Below, in pieces: positions 20,343 to 32,990 of a DNA stretch of 64,000 nt. The stretch's first letter is position 1. Each line of letters opens with the position of its first letter. The notes under the pieces are model-generated. The model made no database searches. It was not told the DNA's origin and saw only the letters and a list, made by a program, of their open reading frames with translations. The DNA lies in contig JBHGNT010000018.1 of assembly GCA_043228905.1 (NCBI GenBank), forward strand, positions 1,426,001 to 1,490,000, read 5' to 3'. The DNA comes from Azolla caroliniana (lineage: Eukaryota; Polypodiophyta). The translations under genes and the position numbers were made by a program.

Positions 20343-22625
20343 TTACAAACTAGTGGAGAAACTAGAGGAGTTGCTATTCCAAGTAGGTGCATTTGAGGTA
20401 GATTCTGAAGTGTGTGGGGGACCATGGTTCAATATTGGTCGATCCGGGCGTGATAAGGGCAACGGTAGGAGATGGCCATCAATGAGAATATGTCGGACAT
20501 CTCTCATACTTGGCCGACACTCCGCTTCCGGGTGACAACAGTTTAGTGCCACATGAATGACCCCTCTCCACATCATCATCACTTTCTCAAACTCATCATT
20601 TATGCCATGGGCATCAAATTGCAACATGCCAGGGTCAAGTGAATCCATGAGATTGTCATTCATATGAAGGGACCACACCCAATCCAGCAAGTTCATCTTT
20701 TCCGGGCTGAGGCTGAAATCGAGTACACGCCTACCGCATGCAATCTCAAGGGCAAGGATGCCGAAACTGTACACGTCGGCTTTTTCCGTTGCTCGGCCCG
20801 TGTACACCAACTCGGGCGCCATGTATCCCATGGTGCCCGCAGCTGTCGTGGTCGCCCATATCTTCTCATGTGACACTAGTTTCGCGAGACCAAAGTCCCC
20901 GAGCATTGGTTCCCAATCTTTACTCAACAAAACATTGGCTGCCTTCACATCTCTATGGATCACACACCCCTCTAGACCTTCGTGTAGGTATTCCAATGCG
21001 GTCGCCACGCCCACCAGTATCTTCCATCTCCGCTCGCTCGTTAACACTACGGCCTCTCCCTCGATCTTATCCTTTGCATAAAGTAGCTTCTCGAGGCTAC
21101 CATTGTCGGCATACTCGTACACCAACAATGCCTTTCCTTTCTCGTAGCACCAGCCTCTCAACCGCAACAAATTGCGATGCCGAATGCTGCTTATGATCCT
21201 TACCTCCGATGCGAAAGATGCTTCCCCGCCTTCTTTCACATTCTCTTTCAGTTTCTTGATGGCCACTACCGGCCGGGATGTTGGACATTCATCATTGGGC
21301 AATATACCCTTGTAGACCTGGCTGTACCCACCTTCTCCAAGCAGCATTTTGTCACTGAAGTTGTGGGTGGCTCTTTTCAACACATTGTAGCTAAATTGCT
21401 GGATGTCCGCACTGGCTGCCTCATGTGCAGCATATAGTTCAGATTTCTTTGGCCTGAATATGTGGTGTAATACTCCACCACCATTCTTGTAAACAATGAT
21501 GGTAAATCCCATAATAACCATAAGCAAAAGAAGTGAAAAAGAGATGCCCAATATTAAGCCAAAATTACCCTTCTTGGAAACCGGTGGATGTGGATAATTG
21601 TTACCATTGTACGACTGCGACTCACTAGAAGAATTGTTGATCTGGGACGATGGCGAGTGGTTCGGAGAAATGTCGATCAACTCAGTCTCGTTGAAAGTAG
21701 AGAAATACCACGCGTAGATGGCGTAGCCGGAGGGCTTTGTACCAAGGTCCAAATCGTCAAGGGATCCACTTGTTGCCGTGATGCCCACCCACATGGATGT
21801 GTCATTAAACACACTAGGATCAATGGAAGCTTGTAAGATGAGGGATTTAGCTGTGCGTTCGAGAGAATTAACATACTCAGTCCTTCCCCCATAGTTCATC
21901 AGCCAAACCTGGACCATGTTTGTGGAGGCATTGAATGTGATCCAGGTTTGAAACCTGAAATCTCGATGCAAAGAGAGTTCATTGTTGTCTCCGGAAGTAT
22001 CCAATGTCTGGATAGATTGCAAGCTATTGATGTCAATTCCTATGTGACTAGAGCTCGGGTCGTCAAATTCGGGTGATTGCGCGATATCGAACTCGACTGC
22101 GAAGAAATTGTGACCAGGAGAGGTAGAATTGATGAAGGTGTCATTGGAGAGGCCAAGGTAGCTACCAGCACTGGCATGTGGGAATGCCTTGTCTTGTGCA
22201 ATGAAGAAGGCCATACCTTCTCCACTCAGATTGCTTTGGGTAATTATCTGGAAGGAGAAGGATGTGTCAAAAGAGACAATGGCACCCATATCGTCGAGAA
22301 ATCGTATGGGTTGTTTGGAAACTACACGAGTGGCGCTTCGACTGAGAGCAGGGCTTGTGTTAGGGTTTGGGATGAGCCACACGGTTTTGTCATTATCCAG
22401 GGTTGCGTTAGCTCCAGAATATCCCTCACCTCTGGGCACAATGGAGATGTCGAAATTAGAGAAGAAGTCGTTCGAACCTGGACCGAAGGAGATGTTGTGA
22501 GACATGGCCATGGCCATGGCCACACCATGTGTCGACGACGATGATGATCCGAGAGAGCAAATGCCGAAGAGTATCCATTGGATTTGTGACATGAACCAGA
22601 CCAGATTTCCAAGATTGAATTTCAT
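20343..22625 (-). CDS. L-type lectin receptor-like kinase LecRK2
   Basis: Intronless, 760 residues. Residues 1-645 are identical to LecRK1: signal peptide, legume-lectin domain, membrane span near 356-379, and RD kinase with [27 protein letters not shown] and MAPE. The C-terminal part differs from LecRK1 at scattered sites (SLHMNDNL for [18 protein letters not shown] for [10 protein letters not shown]), so it represents the parental type of the LecRK1 body. The start is the ATG at 22625; an in-frame ATG at 22721 would add 32 residues before the signal peptide and is less likely. All catalytic residues are present and nothing suggests a pseudogene. Expected at the plasma membrane with the lectin domain outside. 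Confidence 0.94.
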   Translation of the reverse strand: MKFNLGNLVWFMSQIQWILFGICSLGSSSSSTHGVAMAMAMSHNISFGPGSNDFFSNFDISIVPRGEGYSGANATLDNDKTVWLIPNPNTSPALSRSATRVVSKQPIRFLDDMGAIVSFDTSFSFQIITQSNLSGEGMAFFIAQDKAFPHASAGSYLGLSNDTFINSTSPGHNFFAVEFDIAQSPEFDDPSSSHIGIDINSLQSIQTLDTSGDNNELSLHRDFRFQTWITFNASTNMVQVWLMNYGGRTEYVNSLERTAKSLILQASIDPSVFNDTSMWVGITATSGSLDDLDLGTKPSGYAIYAWYFSTFNETELIDISPNHSPSSQINNSSSESQSYNGNNYPHPPVSKKGNFGLILGISFSLLLLMVIMGFTIIVYKNGGGVLHHIFRPKKSELYAAHEAASADIQQFSYNVLKRATHNFSDKMLLGEGGYSQVYKGILPNDECPTSRPVVAIKKLKENVKEGGEASFASEVRIISSIRHRNLLRLRGWCYEKGKALLVYEYADNGSLEKLLYAKDKIEGEAVVLTSERRWKILVGVATALEYLHEGLEGCVIHRDVKAANVLLSKDWEPMLGDFGLAKLVSHEKIWATTTAAGTMGYMAPELVYTGRATEKADVYSFGILALEIACGRRVLDFSLSPEKMNLLDWVWSLHMNDNLMDSLDPGMLQFDAHGINDEFEKVMMMWRGVIHVALNCCHPEAECRPSMRDVRHILIDGHLLPLPLSRPDRPILNHGPPHTSESTSNAPTWNSNSSSFSTSL

Positions 22626-24054
22626 TGTATGTGGCTGCGCTGATCTAGAGGATCTATACTCTTTAGGATACAGTTGAGAAGAGTGATCTACAAGTATTTT
22701 TCCGTTTGTTATGTATGTCAATGTATTTCATACATAAAAGACACAATCAAACCCAATCAAGTCTTGAGTCTTCAGTCTTCAGTCTTCAGTCTTCAGTCTT
22801 GACCATTAACCCCAAATGGGTGGGGTCTGGTCTCACTGTAAAGTTCCCTTTGACTGAACTTTAAAGTTAACTGACACATACAACATGTTTATCTAGGTGT
22901 TTGCATTGACATAACATGTTTCAGTTGCATTGTCGTCTCCTTCTTATTTTCGTTACGAATTCGTAGGAATCGTAGTCCTTTCATTTCACGCATAGCCCTT
23001 TATTTGTCATTGTTCTACTTTGCCAAGATGTTGATTTCAGTTTTGTACTACTTTAGAAGCTTCTTTACTTTTTCAAAACCTTCTTGGACCAAAACTACCA
23101 TTTTTCCAGCATAGGTAAAAATATTAAATTTCGGCAAATGTTCTTATGCATCGAAGTTGCTGAAAGGAATGGAACTATCACTAACACAATTCTAAATCAA
23201 AGTAGCTTACATTAAGTATCAACGAGGCATATGTCCTAAAAACTTCTTTGACTATATAATACTGTTAAATACTCCAATACACTAGTAAAGAGAGTATTCG
23301 TAAACCTTAAGCTAAGATCCTAATATTCACATTTATAAAAATGACAACTGTAGATAGTGGAACATATTGAATTGCCACTAGGCAAGATGAACACTCTACC
23401 GAGGTCAAAATTTCGACTTGCTCCAATAAAGAAAATTGTCACATTAGTAATTCCTTCAACTTTCATAGAACAAAAGCATTGTGCATATCCCAATTATGAC
23501 GCAATCCCCAATACCTCAGAAATAAGTCTCTAAGTTAAGGCTACCTTACTACAATGAGCTTAAGTCATAAGTTCCACGATCAAGAACTTAAGCTCCCTTC
23601 TTGTATGTGTACGGTTAGCAAGAAAATACATATTACCTTTGTTATAAGTTTACATTTTGATTTATCGTTTCTTTGCTTTGTTAAGATTTACTTAAGATTT
23701 TCAAGTGTGAATTAAGTTATATTTATGCTAATCTTATTCCATATGTATATTAAGCTAAGAGACACAAGTATGATATGGAAGTTCATTTAGGTAAGTTGGG
23801 TTTCTTGACTAATATGCTTAAGGATAACCGATACCCCTCTACTACATATGTTTAATAGTAACTCACAACCGACACAAAAAAGTGTTTTAGTAGTCATACA
23901 ACACCACATTTTGGACAAAAGGATTCCTGAAGATACTTTTTCTTATAAACTACCACAAACAAGTGGGCCTTCCTCACATATATGCACTACAGTATTAATT
24001 ACAACTAGAAAATATTGTTTAGAAGTAAAATGTGACCAATCCAAAACCAAAAGG
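22626..24054 (-). promoter_or_regulatory. Upstream region of LecRK2
   Basis: Identical to the LecRK1 upstream region as far as I can see, with the AGTCTTC repeat at 22767-22800 and the W-box-like motifs at 22799-22804 and 22850-22855. If both genes are real, they should share regulation. No other gene is present. Confidence 0.5.
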
Positions 24055-24064
24055 AATTTCTATT

Positions 24065-24485
24065 AACAATCCCGCGAAACTGCGGCTTAACGGTTTCAAT
24101 GGTTCGGTTTGGTTTGGTTCAGGTTTAGGTTTTTTAAAACGGTTTGGTTCGGTTTTAACGGTTTAACAGTTTTTTATTTTTTATTTTTTAAATTAAAAAA
24201 AAATTAAGAATTTGTAAAAAAAATTAAAAATTGTTTTAAAACAATCTTTTTATTTTTAGACCTTATTCTCACGTTTTAGGAACATCTTAAAAAAATTTAA
24301 TAATGTAATGTTATAAATTTAAAAAATTTTAAAATTTTGACTTATGTTGAAAACCGAAACTGAACCACGAAACCGCGGTTTTTATGGTTTGAAAAAAAAT
24401 TACTAGTTTGGTTTGGTTCAGGTTTTAAAAAATTAACGGTTCAATTTGGACCCTCTCAAACCGAACTAAACCATTGCCGATTGTT
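24065..24485 (+). mobile_element. MITE, duplicate copy
   Basis: Identical to 12284-12704, with the same flanking 10-bp repeat AATTTCTATT. It was carried along by the block duplication and is not an independent insertion. Confidence 0.8.
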
Positions 24486-25583
24486 AATTTCTATTCCAAG
24501 TACGCGCATTTGAGGTAGATTCTAAATTGTGATTTGGACCATAGTTCATTATCGGTCGATCCGGACATGACATGGGCAACGGGAGGAGGTGGTTTTCTAT
24601 GAGAATGTGTCGAACATCTCTCATGGTCGGTCGACACTCTGCATCCGGGTGGCAACAGTTGAGTACCACATGTATCACCCCTTTCCACATCATCATCACC
24701 TTCTCAAACTCATCATGTATGCCATGGGCATCAAATTGCAAAATGCCAAGGTCAAGTGAATCCATGAGATTGTCATTCTTATGAAGTGTCCACACCCAAT
24801 CCAATAAGTTTACCTCTTCTGGGCTAAGTCTGAAATCAAGTACAGGCCTACCACATGCAATCTTACACATCGGCTTTTTCTATAGCTCACCCCATGTACA
24901 CTAGCCCAGATGCCATGTATCCCATGGTGCTCGCGGTTGTTGTGGTAGCCCATATCTTGTCATGCGACACTAGCCTTGCGAGACCAAAGTCCCCCCAGCA
25001 TTGGTTCCCTAGGCCAATCTTTATTCAACAAAACATTGGTTGCCTTTATATCCCTATAGATCACACACTCCCCAAGACCTTCGTGTAGATATTCCAATGT
25101 TGTCACTACTCCTACAAGTATCTTCCGTCTCCGGTGCTCGTTAACACTATAGTCCCTTCCTGGATCACGTCCTTCGGGAAAAGTAGCTTCTCGAGGCTTC
25201 CATTGTCGGCATACTCATTAACCAACAATGTCAGTTCCCTTTCTCGTAGCACCAACCTCTCAACTGTAACAAATTGCGATGCCGAATGCTGCTTATGATT
25301 CTTACCTTCGATGCGAAAGATGCTTCCCCGCCTTCTTTCACATTCTCTTTCAGCTTCTTGATGGCCACTAGCTGCCAGGATGTCGGATGTTCATCGGGCA
25401 ATATACCCTTGTAGACCTGGCTGTACCCACCTTCTCCAAGCAGCATTTTGTCACTGAAGTTGTGGGTGGCTCTCTTCAACACATTGTAGATAAATTGCTG
25501 GATGTCCGCACTCACCGCCTCATGTGCAGCATATAGTTCAGATTTCTTTGGCCTGAATATGTGGTGTAATACTCCACCACCAT
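24486..25583 (-). pseudogene. LecRK pseudogene, truncated mosaic copy
   Basis: The kinase part is the same as in the pseudogene at 12705-13605, including the small deletion and frameshifts. From about 25386 to 25583 it changes to sequence identical to LecRK3 at 31655-31852, reading [19 protein letters not shown] as LecRK3 does. The gene then stops abruptly inside the juxtamembrane codons at CACCAT, where copia LTR sequence begins. The lectin domain, signal peptide and promoter are absent. Confidence 0.9.
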
Positions 25584-25744
25584 CCGGCTCTCCGTAGCCG
25601 GGTACTTCTCATCCGGTTCTCACCGGGTCTGCACCATCCGGCTCTCCGTAGCCGGGTACTCCTCATCCGGTTTCGGCCTCGGCCAAGTTTGTTAATCGGC
25701 ACTGTTCTTCTCTCTTCCCATCCGGAGGAACCTGTCTCCCAACA
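25578..25744 (+). repeat. Copia B truncated LTR, duplicate (further truncated)
   Basis: Duplicate of 3426-3592. Only the last 167 bp of the LTR remain, because the block junction lies inside its 54-bp minisatellite. Confidence 0.75.
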
Positions 25745-25881
25745 AGGCCGAGAATCGAAACTACCAAAACTGCCTTGGAAAGACCGAAGAAAGTTGCACA
25801 GAAGCTGATATCGAAAGTTGGACAATACCGAATGCAAAAGGTCTGGACGTTGGATGCCTCACACTTGAGCTTGAGGGGGTG

Positions 25882-26817
25882 TGTTGAGATATCCCACTCA
25901 ACTAGATTTACTTAGCTACTCAACACGCGTAACTTAGTAGTTACCTAGATAGAATCTAGTTGGTATGTTGACCTTAAAGCCTTAAATAGGATTTTGTACT
26001 TGAGTGGGATACATTGTGACGGGAACTGAACGCTCCTTATACACAACGCTCGGCCACAACCGAGCTTAGAATCATGCACAGAAAACGGGAAAGGTGAAGA
26101 TACAGCACAAAGGAGAGAAAAGTACACAGGATGTTTACGTGGAAAACCCAAACCAAGGGAAAAACCATGGCAGCCCACAGGCTGCAAACTATCACTATGT
26201 TAGAATGTACAATAGTGAGTTCACGGAGGCAACGACCTCGTGCTCACGATCTTCGCCACAAACGGAGGTTACAACAGAGGCAACGACCTCTTCCTCTCTC
26301 TCTCACTCTCTGTACACAGTCACACGCTCTGATCTCGCGCAGACCAGAATAACAACAACTACAAAAAGGTTTCCCCTAAGTCATATTTATACTAATATGA
26401 CTTTTCTGCTATTTACAAATATAGCCTCGATGGACTCTCAGAAACATATTTACGAATATGTCTCTTCATCCGGTTCTCACCGAGTCAGCACCATCCGGCT
26501 CTCCGCAGCCGGGTACTCCTCATCCGGTTCTCACCGGGTCTGCACCATCCGACTCTCCGTAGCTGGGTACTCCTCATCCGGTTCTCACCAGGTCTGCACC
26601 ATCCGACTCTCCGTAGTCGGGCACTCCTCATCCGGTTCTCACCGGGTCAGCACCATCCGGCTCTCCGTAGCCGAGTACTCCTCATCCGGTTCTCACTGGG
26701 TCTGCACCATCCGGCTCTCCGTAGCCGGGTACTCGTCATACAGTTTCGGCCTCGGCCGAGTATGTTCATCAGCACTGTTCTTCTCCCTTCCCATCCGGAG
26801 GGACCTGTCTCCCAACA
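25882..26817 (+). repeat. Copia LTR (936 bp), duplicate copy
   Basis: Identical to 3730-4665, with TGTTG...CAACA ends and a five-unit 54-bp minisatellite at 26467-26742. The preceding polypurine tract is retained. The 432 bp after it (26818-27249) contain no gene. Confidence 0.75.
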
Positions 26818-27249
26818 CATTGTAGATCCTCTACTCCTATGATCATTTATATAGGACTTACACCTTTGTACCTATATTCTACTAACACATATGCACCTTT
26901 GCACATGAGATGTATATATACCTCATTGTGCCCGTATTTTTGTATTTGATGATGCTTTTAGTATAGTTAATCATCCCCGATCTTGTCTTATTGTTCATAA
27001 GTGTCAACTTCCTCTCTCTCTTCCTCTCACACACATACCCACACATATCACTTAATCTTCCGCTTAGCTTAATCACATAATTAGGTACTAATTAACCTGT
27101 AGTTAATTACCTAATTCTTAATAGTGCACATAACCAACATGTCGCCAAGTAGGCCTTTAGGACTTCAAATCCCGTAGGAGCTTTGGACTGGTCAAAGGCC
27201 AAATTACGAGAAGTTGTGGTCTTTTTTACTTCGTTGTAGCTAGCCAAGA

Positions 27250-28322
27250 GCATATAGTCTATCGACTCAGGAAGGGTCTTTTTGGCCTGAAGCAAGCACC
27301 ACGACAATTGTATAAGAAGTTCGACGACTTCATCCAATATGTACACTTCTCCAAGAGCAATAATGACCATTACCTCTTCACCAAAACAACTGAAGATTTG
27401 TCTCCCATCTTCCTTCACATCTTATACGTGGATGACATGCTACTCTTCGGCCGAAATGCCGGAGAGCTTGCCGATCTTGTTTGGCAACTTTAGTTAAAGT
27501 TCACAATGATGGACCTAGGTCCTACTCGACACATACTCGGAACGAAGATTAGTCGGCTTCGGACTCTGCAACAATTGTTTTTGTCTCAAGCCGACTACAT
27601 CATATGTGTCATGCAGTGCTTCAACATACAATCAACCAAATATGCTTCGACCCCGCTCCCCATTAATCTTCGGTTGTCTCAGTGAGATTGGACGACATCT
27701 GGGCCAAAGGGAAAAGATATGAAGTTGGTAGTGTATGCACCGGAAGTCAGCTCCCTGATGTACGCGATGGTCACAACACGGCTTGACATTGCTCATGCCG
27801 TAGGAGTTGTCAACAGATTAATGCACAACCCAGGCCGATCGCATTGGAATGCAATCAAGCATGGTTTTAAATGCTTGGTGCGCACGCAAAACATTAGCAT
27901 CCTCTTCGTTCCGGACAAGAAATCAAGTGTAGTTGGTTACACCGACTCATAGTTTGCCAAGAATGTGGACAACCAAAAATCAACAACCGAATACTGCTTC
28001 AAATTCAAAGACGAAGGCCAAATACGCTGTTGCATCCGATGCAACGAAAGAGGCTCTATGGCTCGGTCGACTGGCATGTACGTTTCGACAAGCCAATCCC
28101 AATTCGGCTCCAGTTGTCAACAATGACAGTCAGGGTGTTGTTGCTTTGTCAAAGAATCCCCTTCAGCACCACACTTCCAAACATATTGACGTTCGGTACC
28201 ACTTCGTTCGGGACTACGTAACTTCAGGAAAGCTCGGTCTCTAGAAGATCGCCACGGTCAACAACATATCAAACGGGATGACCAAGTGTCTCCCAACTAA
28301 CAGGTTCTGGTCAATTCGGCAC
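27250..28322 (+). pseudogene. Copia A reverse transcriptase/RNase H, duplicate copy
   Basis: Identical to 5098-6170, including the same in-frame stops. It has the YVDD motif near 27425-27440 and KHIDVRYHFVRDYV near 28180-28225. Confidence 0.9.
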
Positions 28323-28559
28323 TAATGGGCTTAAGGAGAAATCATTTGGATTGAGTCGAACAATAGAGATAGCTTCATACAATCGGCTGTCACAGCCGAA
28401 CTAGCCACTGCACTCGAACCTATCGATTCGGCCTCTGTTTCTTTCAGTCGTCACCAATTCGGCTATAAGCCAATTTATCCTAGCATCTCTCTCTATAACT
28501 TGTATCTCCTATTTTATATTATAGGCCCCTCCTTAGTGTATATGCCCATTATGAGGGAG

Positions 28560-28833
28560 TGTCGAATACGGGTGTATAATGGTTGTATTCACACAGTCCT
28601 CTAAACATACTAGGTTTACGACAATTCTGTAAATATGTCAAAGGGTAGTTGCCCTAGCCTAGTTAGTATATAATTGGCTTTGTAACCTAGTTCATGTGGT
28701 GTGGTTGATAGTGTCATTCTTGTATTGTAACTTTTGGAATAAGACTATTACATTGTGTGCCTCGAGCTATCTCTTTCTCTCACTTTGTCTCCTTGATTTT
28801 GTCTAACTTGTTAAGTTGGTGATCTTCTCAACA
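28560..28833 (+). repeat. Copia A 3' LTR, duplicate copy
   Basis: Identical to 6408-6681 (TGTCGAATACGGG to CTCAACA). Confidence 0.6.
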
Positions 28834-28891
28834 TAGATGTTCTTCTTGTTTTCGCATTGACGGTCTCAGATTCCAATAGCTATTTCGAAAA

Positions 28892-29032
28892 TACCATAGC
28901 ACAATTGACCACCTTGTCACCCTTCGAGTATTAATGGAGGAAAATCCCCTTAGAGGTAAAGGTTTATATTGTTGCTTCGTAGACTTCAAGACAACTTTTG
29001 ATATGGTACCCCATGAGCATGTTTGGGGGTTC
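28892..29032 (+). pseudogene. LINE RT fragment, duplicate copy
   Basis: Identical to 6740-6880, with LYCCFVDFKTTFDMVPHEH. The following 29033-29706 shows no gene. Confidence 0.8.
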
Positions 29033-29706
29033 TATTTTGTTGACATAGATATCCAAATGGGCAACATTTGTTTCAAAAGATCAATTGAAAACAGATCTTG
29101 AAATGATGCGAACTTGCATTCAAACACTAAGCCCTTACATAATTGTCTTGAGAGGGGTGACGGAGAGGATCTCTGAAAGAGTTTGCTTTATAATACCTTT
29201 GTGTTACGAGAAAGAACAAATTTCTCATAAGCCCTGACTACATGAGTTTGCCAAATTCACAAGAATTTTGAAGAAAACATCAATTTCCATTCAATATAAG
29301 TCTCCACTTTAGCAATTTCTCTCAACAACCCTAACAAAATTGATACATTGACTCAATGGTAAAGCTTCAAGATCTCTCCATATTGATGCATTCAAGTCTA
29401 GTATTGTTATGACATGGCATGATCTGACTTACATAAAGTTTTTGTGGATTACTCAATGAAATTATAAACTGGAAATTAGATCTATCTTATTTGTAGTCAC
29501 CACAATATGGAAACCAATTTTACAATGGATGCCGATAAAGAGGTCACATATAAAGTATCCTTTTTCTAATTTAAAGTGCCATTTCCTTTGTCATAATCGT
29601 AGTACATGTTTTCTAAAGAACTACTCTATCATAAGCTCATTTTTACACTTCCTAACTTCTAAGATATTTTCTTTGCCTTTATCTAAGCTTTATTCTTGAC
29701 TATGAT

Positions 29707-30072
29707 CACATAGAGGAAGCTGTTGTTGGTGCGATAATGAGGGGGACCAACATCCACGCCTCATATGTCATGTCAATGGGTGATGGTTGGTCAACAATTC
29801 ACTACCTTTCAAGACCAAACAATAGGAAAAAGCTAGCTAACATTGTCAATTTGTTTTTCTCTTTAGCCAACCTAGCTTCTCATGTACTACCTCAAACTTT
29901 TCTTGACTCAATTATTGAGCAAGTGTATTACTTTCAAAACATGTGTCTCCGTATTGACATATTCAAAACATCTTTTTTTTCATTTAAAAGTGTATTACTT
30001 TTGACATTGGTACTAAGGCTAATCATGATGTTTAAGAATCTTGTGAACATCATATGTTGAGGCTAAGAATTC
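29707..30072 (+). other. Conserved LINE-associated module, duplicate copy
   Basis: Identical to 7555-7920; the 107-codon frame is at 29737-30060. The 641 bp after it (30073-30713) are the LecRK3 3' flank and contain no gene. Confidence 0.55.
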
Positions 30073-30713
30073 ATCATATGTTTCCTTAAGATGTTTTCAT
30101 TTACCATTTCTTTTCTCCATAATTATTGTCATCATCACTATCAGTGTCTTCTTCTTCATTCATAATCAAACATTTATCATTCGTTCAATCATTCATCAAC
30201 CTACATATCATAGCATTAAGTTTACAATTTTTGCATCATTCCATGATCAAGTGTACAAACGCCAATAAGAGACATTAACAAGATGGCAAGACACCTCAGC
30301 CTTGAATGAAACAATTTTGTTTAGTACAACAAAGAGTCAAGGAGGTTTTCAAGCTGAACCCAGCACCTTTCTTAATGTCTTGATGGGAATCAAAGGAAAT
30401 CTATGAACCAGATATGGATAGTGAATAGTGATAGTGGACCCATCGACAAATTCTGATCATATTAATTACATTACCCTAAATTCATGAAGAGATAAGCTAT
30501 TATAAAGTAACCCTAAATGTTGGCCTATATGAACAGCCCCATTACTAAAATGCTCAAACAAAAGAGAAGTACCATATTATATTCAAACTTTTATTTCATC
30601 AATTGTACATGGTCATGAGGTAGAATCGGAAACAAGTGGGCTGATCGTGAGTCAGTAGTGACTTAGAAAATGTTGTCATGAAGTAGAATGTGACCAATCC
30701 CAAATAAAAACAA

Positions 30714-32990
30714 TTACAAACTAGTGGAGAAACAAGAGGAGTTGCTATTCCAAGCAGGTGCATTTGAGGTAGATTCTAAGGTGTGCTGGGGACCATGATT
30801 CAATATTTGTCGATCCGGACGTGATACCGGCAACGGTAGGAGATGGCCATCAATGAGAATGTGCCGGACATCTCTCATGCTTGGCCGGCACTCCGCCTCC
30901 GGGTGACAACAGTTGAGTGCCACATGAATGACCCCTCTCCACATCGTCATCACCTTCTCAAACTCATCATGTATGCCATGGCCATCAAATTGCAACATGC
31001 CAGGGTCAACTGAATCCATGAGATTGTCATTCATATAAAGGGACCACACCCAATCTAGCAAGTTCATCTTTTCCGGGCTGAGGCTGAAATCGAGTACACG
31101 CCTACCACATGCAATCTCAAGGGCAAGGATGCCGAAACTGTACACGTCGGCTTTTTCCGTTGCTCGGCCCGTGTACACCAACTCGGGCGCCATGTATCCC
31201 ATGGTGCCCGCAGCTGTCGTGGTCGCCCATATCTTCTCATGTGACACTAGTTTCGCGAGACCAAAGTCCCCGAGCATTGGTTCCCAATCTTTACTCAACA
31301 AAACATTGGCTGCCTTCACATCTCTATGGATCACACACCCCTCTAGACCTTCGTGTAGGTATTCCAATGCGGTCGCCACGCCCACCAGTATCTTCCATCT
31401 CCGCTCGCTCGTTAACACTACGGCCTCTCCCTCGATCTTATCCTTTGCATAAAGTAGCTTCTCGAGGCTACCATTGTCGGCATACTCGTACACCAACAAT
31501 GCCTTTCCTTTCTCGTAGCACCAGCCTCTCAACCGCAACAAATTGCGATGCCGAATGCTGCTTATGATCCTTACCTCCAATGCGAAAGATGCTTCCCCGC
31601 CTTCTTTCACATTCTCTTTGAGCTTCTTGATGGCCACTAGCTGCCGGGATGTCGGATGTTCATCGGGCAATATACCCTTGTAGACCTGGCTGTACCCACC
31701 TTCTCCAAGCAGCATTTTGTCACTGAAGTTGTGGGTGGCTCTCTTCAACACATTGTAGATAAATTGCTGGATGTCCGCACTCACCGCCTCATGTGCAGCA
31801 TATAGTTCAGATTTCTTTGGCCTGAATATGTGGTGTAATACTCCACCACCATTCTTGTAGACAATGATGGTAAATCCCATAATAACCATAAGCAAAAGAA
31901 GTGAAAAAGAGATGCCCAATATTAAGCCAAAATTCCTCTTATTGGAGACAGGTGGATGTGGATAATTGTTACCATTGTACGACAGTGACTCGGTAGAAGA
32001 ATTGTAGGTCTCATAAGATGGTGACTGGCTCGGAGAAATGTCGATAAACTCAGCGTCATCGAAGGTCGAGAAGTACCACGAGTAGATGGCATAACCGGAG
32101 GGCTTCGTATCATTTTCATATTGGTGAAGAGATCCACTTGTTGCTGTGATGCCCACCCACATTGATGTGTGATTAAACACACTAGGATCGATGGAAGCTT
32201 GCAATATGAGGGATTCAGCTGTGCGTTCGAGAGAATTAGCATAGTCAGTCCTGTCCCCATAGTTCTTTAACCAAACCTGGACCATGTTTGTGGAGGCATT
32301 GAATGTGATCCAGGTTTGAAACCTGAAATTTCGATGCAAAGAGAGTGGATTGTTGTCGCCAGAGGTATCGATTGTCTGGATAGATCGCAAGCTATTGATG
32401 TCGATTCCGATATGGCTAGAGCTTGGGTCGTCAAATGGGCGTGATTGCGCGATATCGAACTCGACTGCGAAGAAATTGTGGCCAGGAGAGGTAGAATCGA
32501 TGAAGGTGCCATTGGAGAGGCCAAGGTAGCCGGCAGCACTGCTATATGGAAATGCCTTGTCTTGTGCAATGAAGAAGGCCATGCCTTCTCCACTCAGATT
32601 GCTTTGGGTGATTATCTGGAAGGAGAAGGATGTGTCAAAAGAGACAATGGCACCTGTATGGTCGAGAAATCGTATGGGATTCTTGGAAACTACTCGAGTG
32701 GCGCTTCGATTGAGATTAGGGCTTGTATTAGGGTCTGGGATGAGCCACACGGTCCTCGAATTATCCAGGCTTGCCTTTGTTCCATAATATCCCTCGCCGC
32801 TGGGCGCAATGGAGATGTCGAAATTAGAGAAGAAGTTGTTCGAACTTGGACCGAAGGAGATGTTGTGAGATATGGCCATGGCCATGGCCACACCATGTGT
32901 CGACGACGATGATCCGAGAAAGCAAATGCCGAAGAGTATCCATTGGATTTCCGACATGAACCAGACCAAATTTCCAAGATTGAATTCCAT
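30714..32990 (-). CDS. L-type lectin receptor-like kinase LecRK3
   Basis: Intronless, 758 residues from the ATG at 32990 ([17 protein letters not shown]). It has a signal peptide, a legume-lectin domain to about residue 311, a membrane span near 355-378 and an RD kinase with [29 protein letters not shown] and MAPE. The lectin domain differs from LecRK1/2 at many sites ([18 protein letters not shown] for [18 protein letters not shown]), while about 470 bp of the kinase are almost identical, which suggests gene conversion there. In the metal loop, [15 protein letters not shown] keeps D19 and H24 equivalents and again has Ser at the Asn14 position. Ectodomain variation over a fixed kinase suggests different ligand recognition with shared signalling; that is inference. 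Confidence 0.94.
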   Translation of the reverse strand: MEFNLGNLVWFMSEIQWILFGICFLGSSSSTHGVAMAMAISHNISFGPSSNNFFSNFDISIAPSGEGYYGTKASLDNSRTVWLIPDPNTSPNLNRSATRVVSKNPIRFLDHTGAIVSFDTSFSFQIITQSNLSGEGMAFFIAQDKAFPYSSAAGYLGLSNGTFIDSTSPGHNFFAVEFDIAQSRPFDDPSSSHIGIDINSLRSIQTIDTSGDNNPLSLHRNFRFQTWITFNASTNMVQVWLKNYGDRTDYANSLERTAESLILQASIDPSVFNHTSMWVGITATSGSLHQYENDTKPSGYAIYSWYFSTFDDAEFIDISPSQSPSYETYNSSTESLSYNGNNYPHPPVSNKRNFGLILGISFSLLLLMVIMGFTIIVYKNGGGVLHHIFRPKKSELYAAHEAVSADIQQFIYNVLKRATHNFSDKMLLGEGGYSQVYKGILPDEHPTSRQLVAIKKLKENVKEGGEASFALEVRIISSIRHRNLLRLRGWCYEKGKALLVYEYADNGSLEKLLYAKDKIEGEAVVLTSERRWKILVGVATALEYLHEGLEGCVIHRDVKAANVLLSKDWEPMLGDFGLAKLVSHEKIWATTTAAGTMGYMAPELVYTGRATEKADVYSFGILALEIACGRRVLDFSLSPEKMNLLDWVWSLYMNDNLMDSVDPGMLQFDGHGIHDEFEKVMTMWRGVIHVALNCCHPEAECRPSMRDVRHILIDGHLLPLPVSRPDRQILNHGPQHTLESTSNAPAWNSNSSCFSTSL

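Larger units (their letters stand above)
20686..25386 (+). repeat. Long direct repeat Y, copy 2
   Basis: Counterpart of 8905-13605 at an 11,781-bp offset, covering the LecRK2 body, its upstream region, the MITE and part of the LecRK pseudogene. It ends between 25378 and 25386 (GGATGTCGG), where the sequence changes to the LecRK3 type. Confidence 0.9.
25578..31056 (+). repeat. Long direct repeat X, copy 2
   Basis: Counterpart of 3426-8904 at a 22,152-bp offset. It begins inside the minisatellite of the truncated copia LTR and runs through the complete LTR, copia RT/RNase H, copia LTR, LINE fragment and conserved module, into the 3' end of LecRK3. Confidence 0.9.

Noticed and set aside
24065-24485. 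Second independent MITE insertion
   Set aside because: Sequence, target duplication and flanks are the same as at 12284-12704 and lie inside the duplicated block, so it is one insertion copied.
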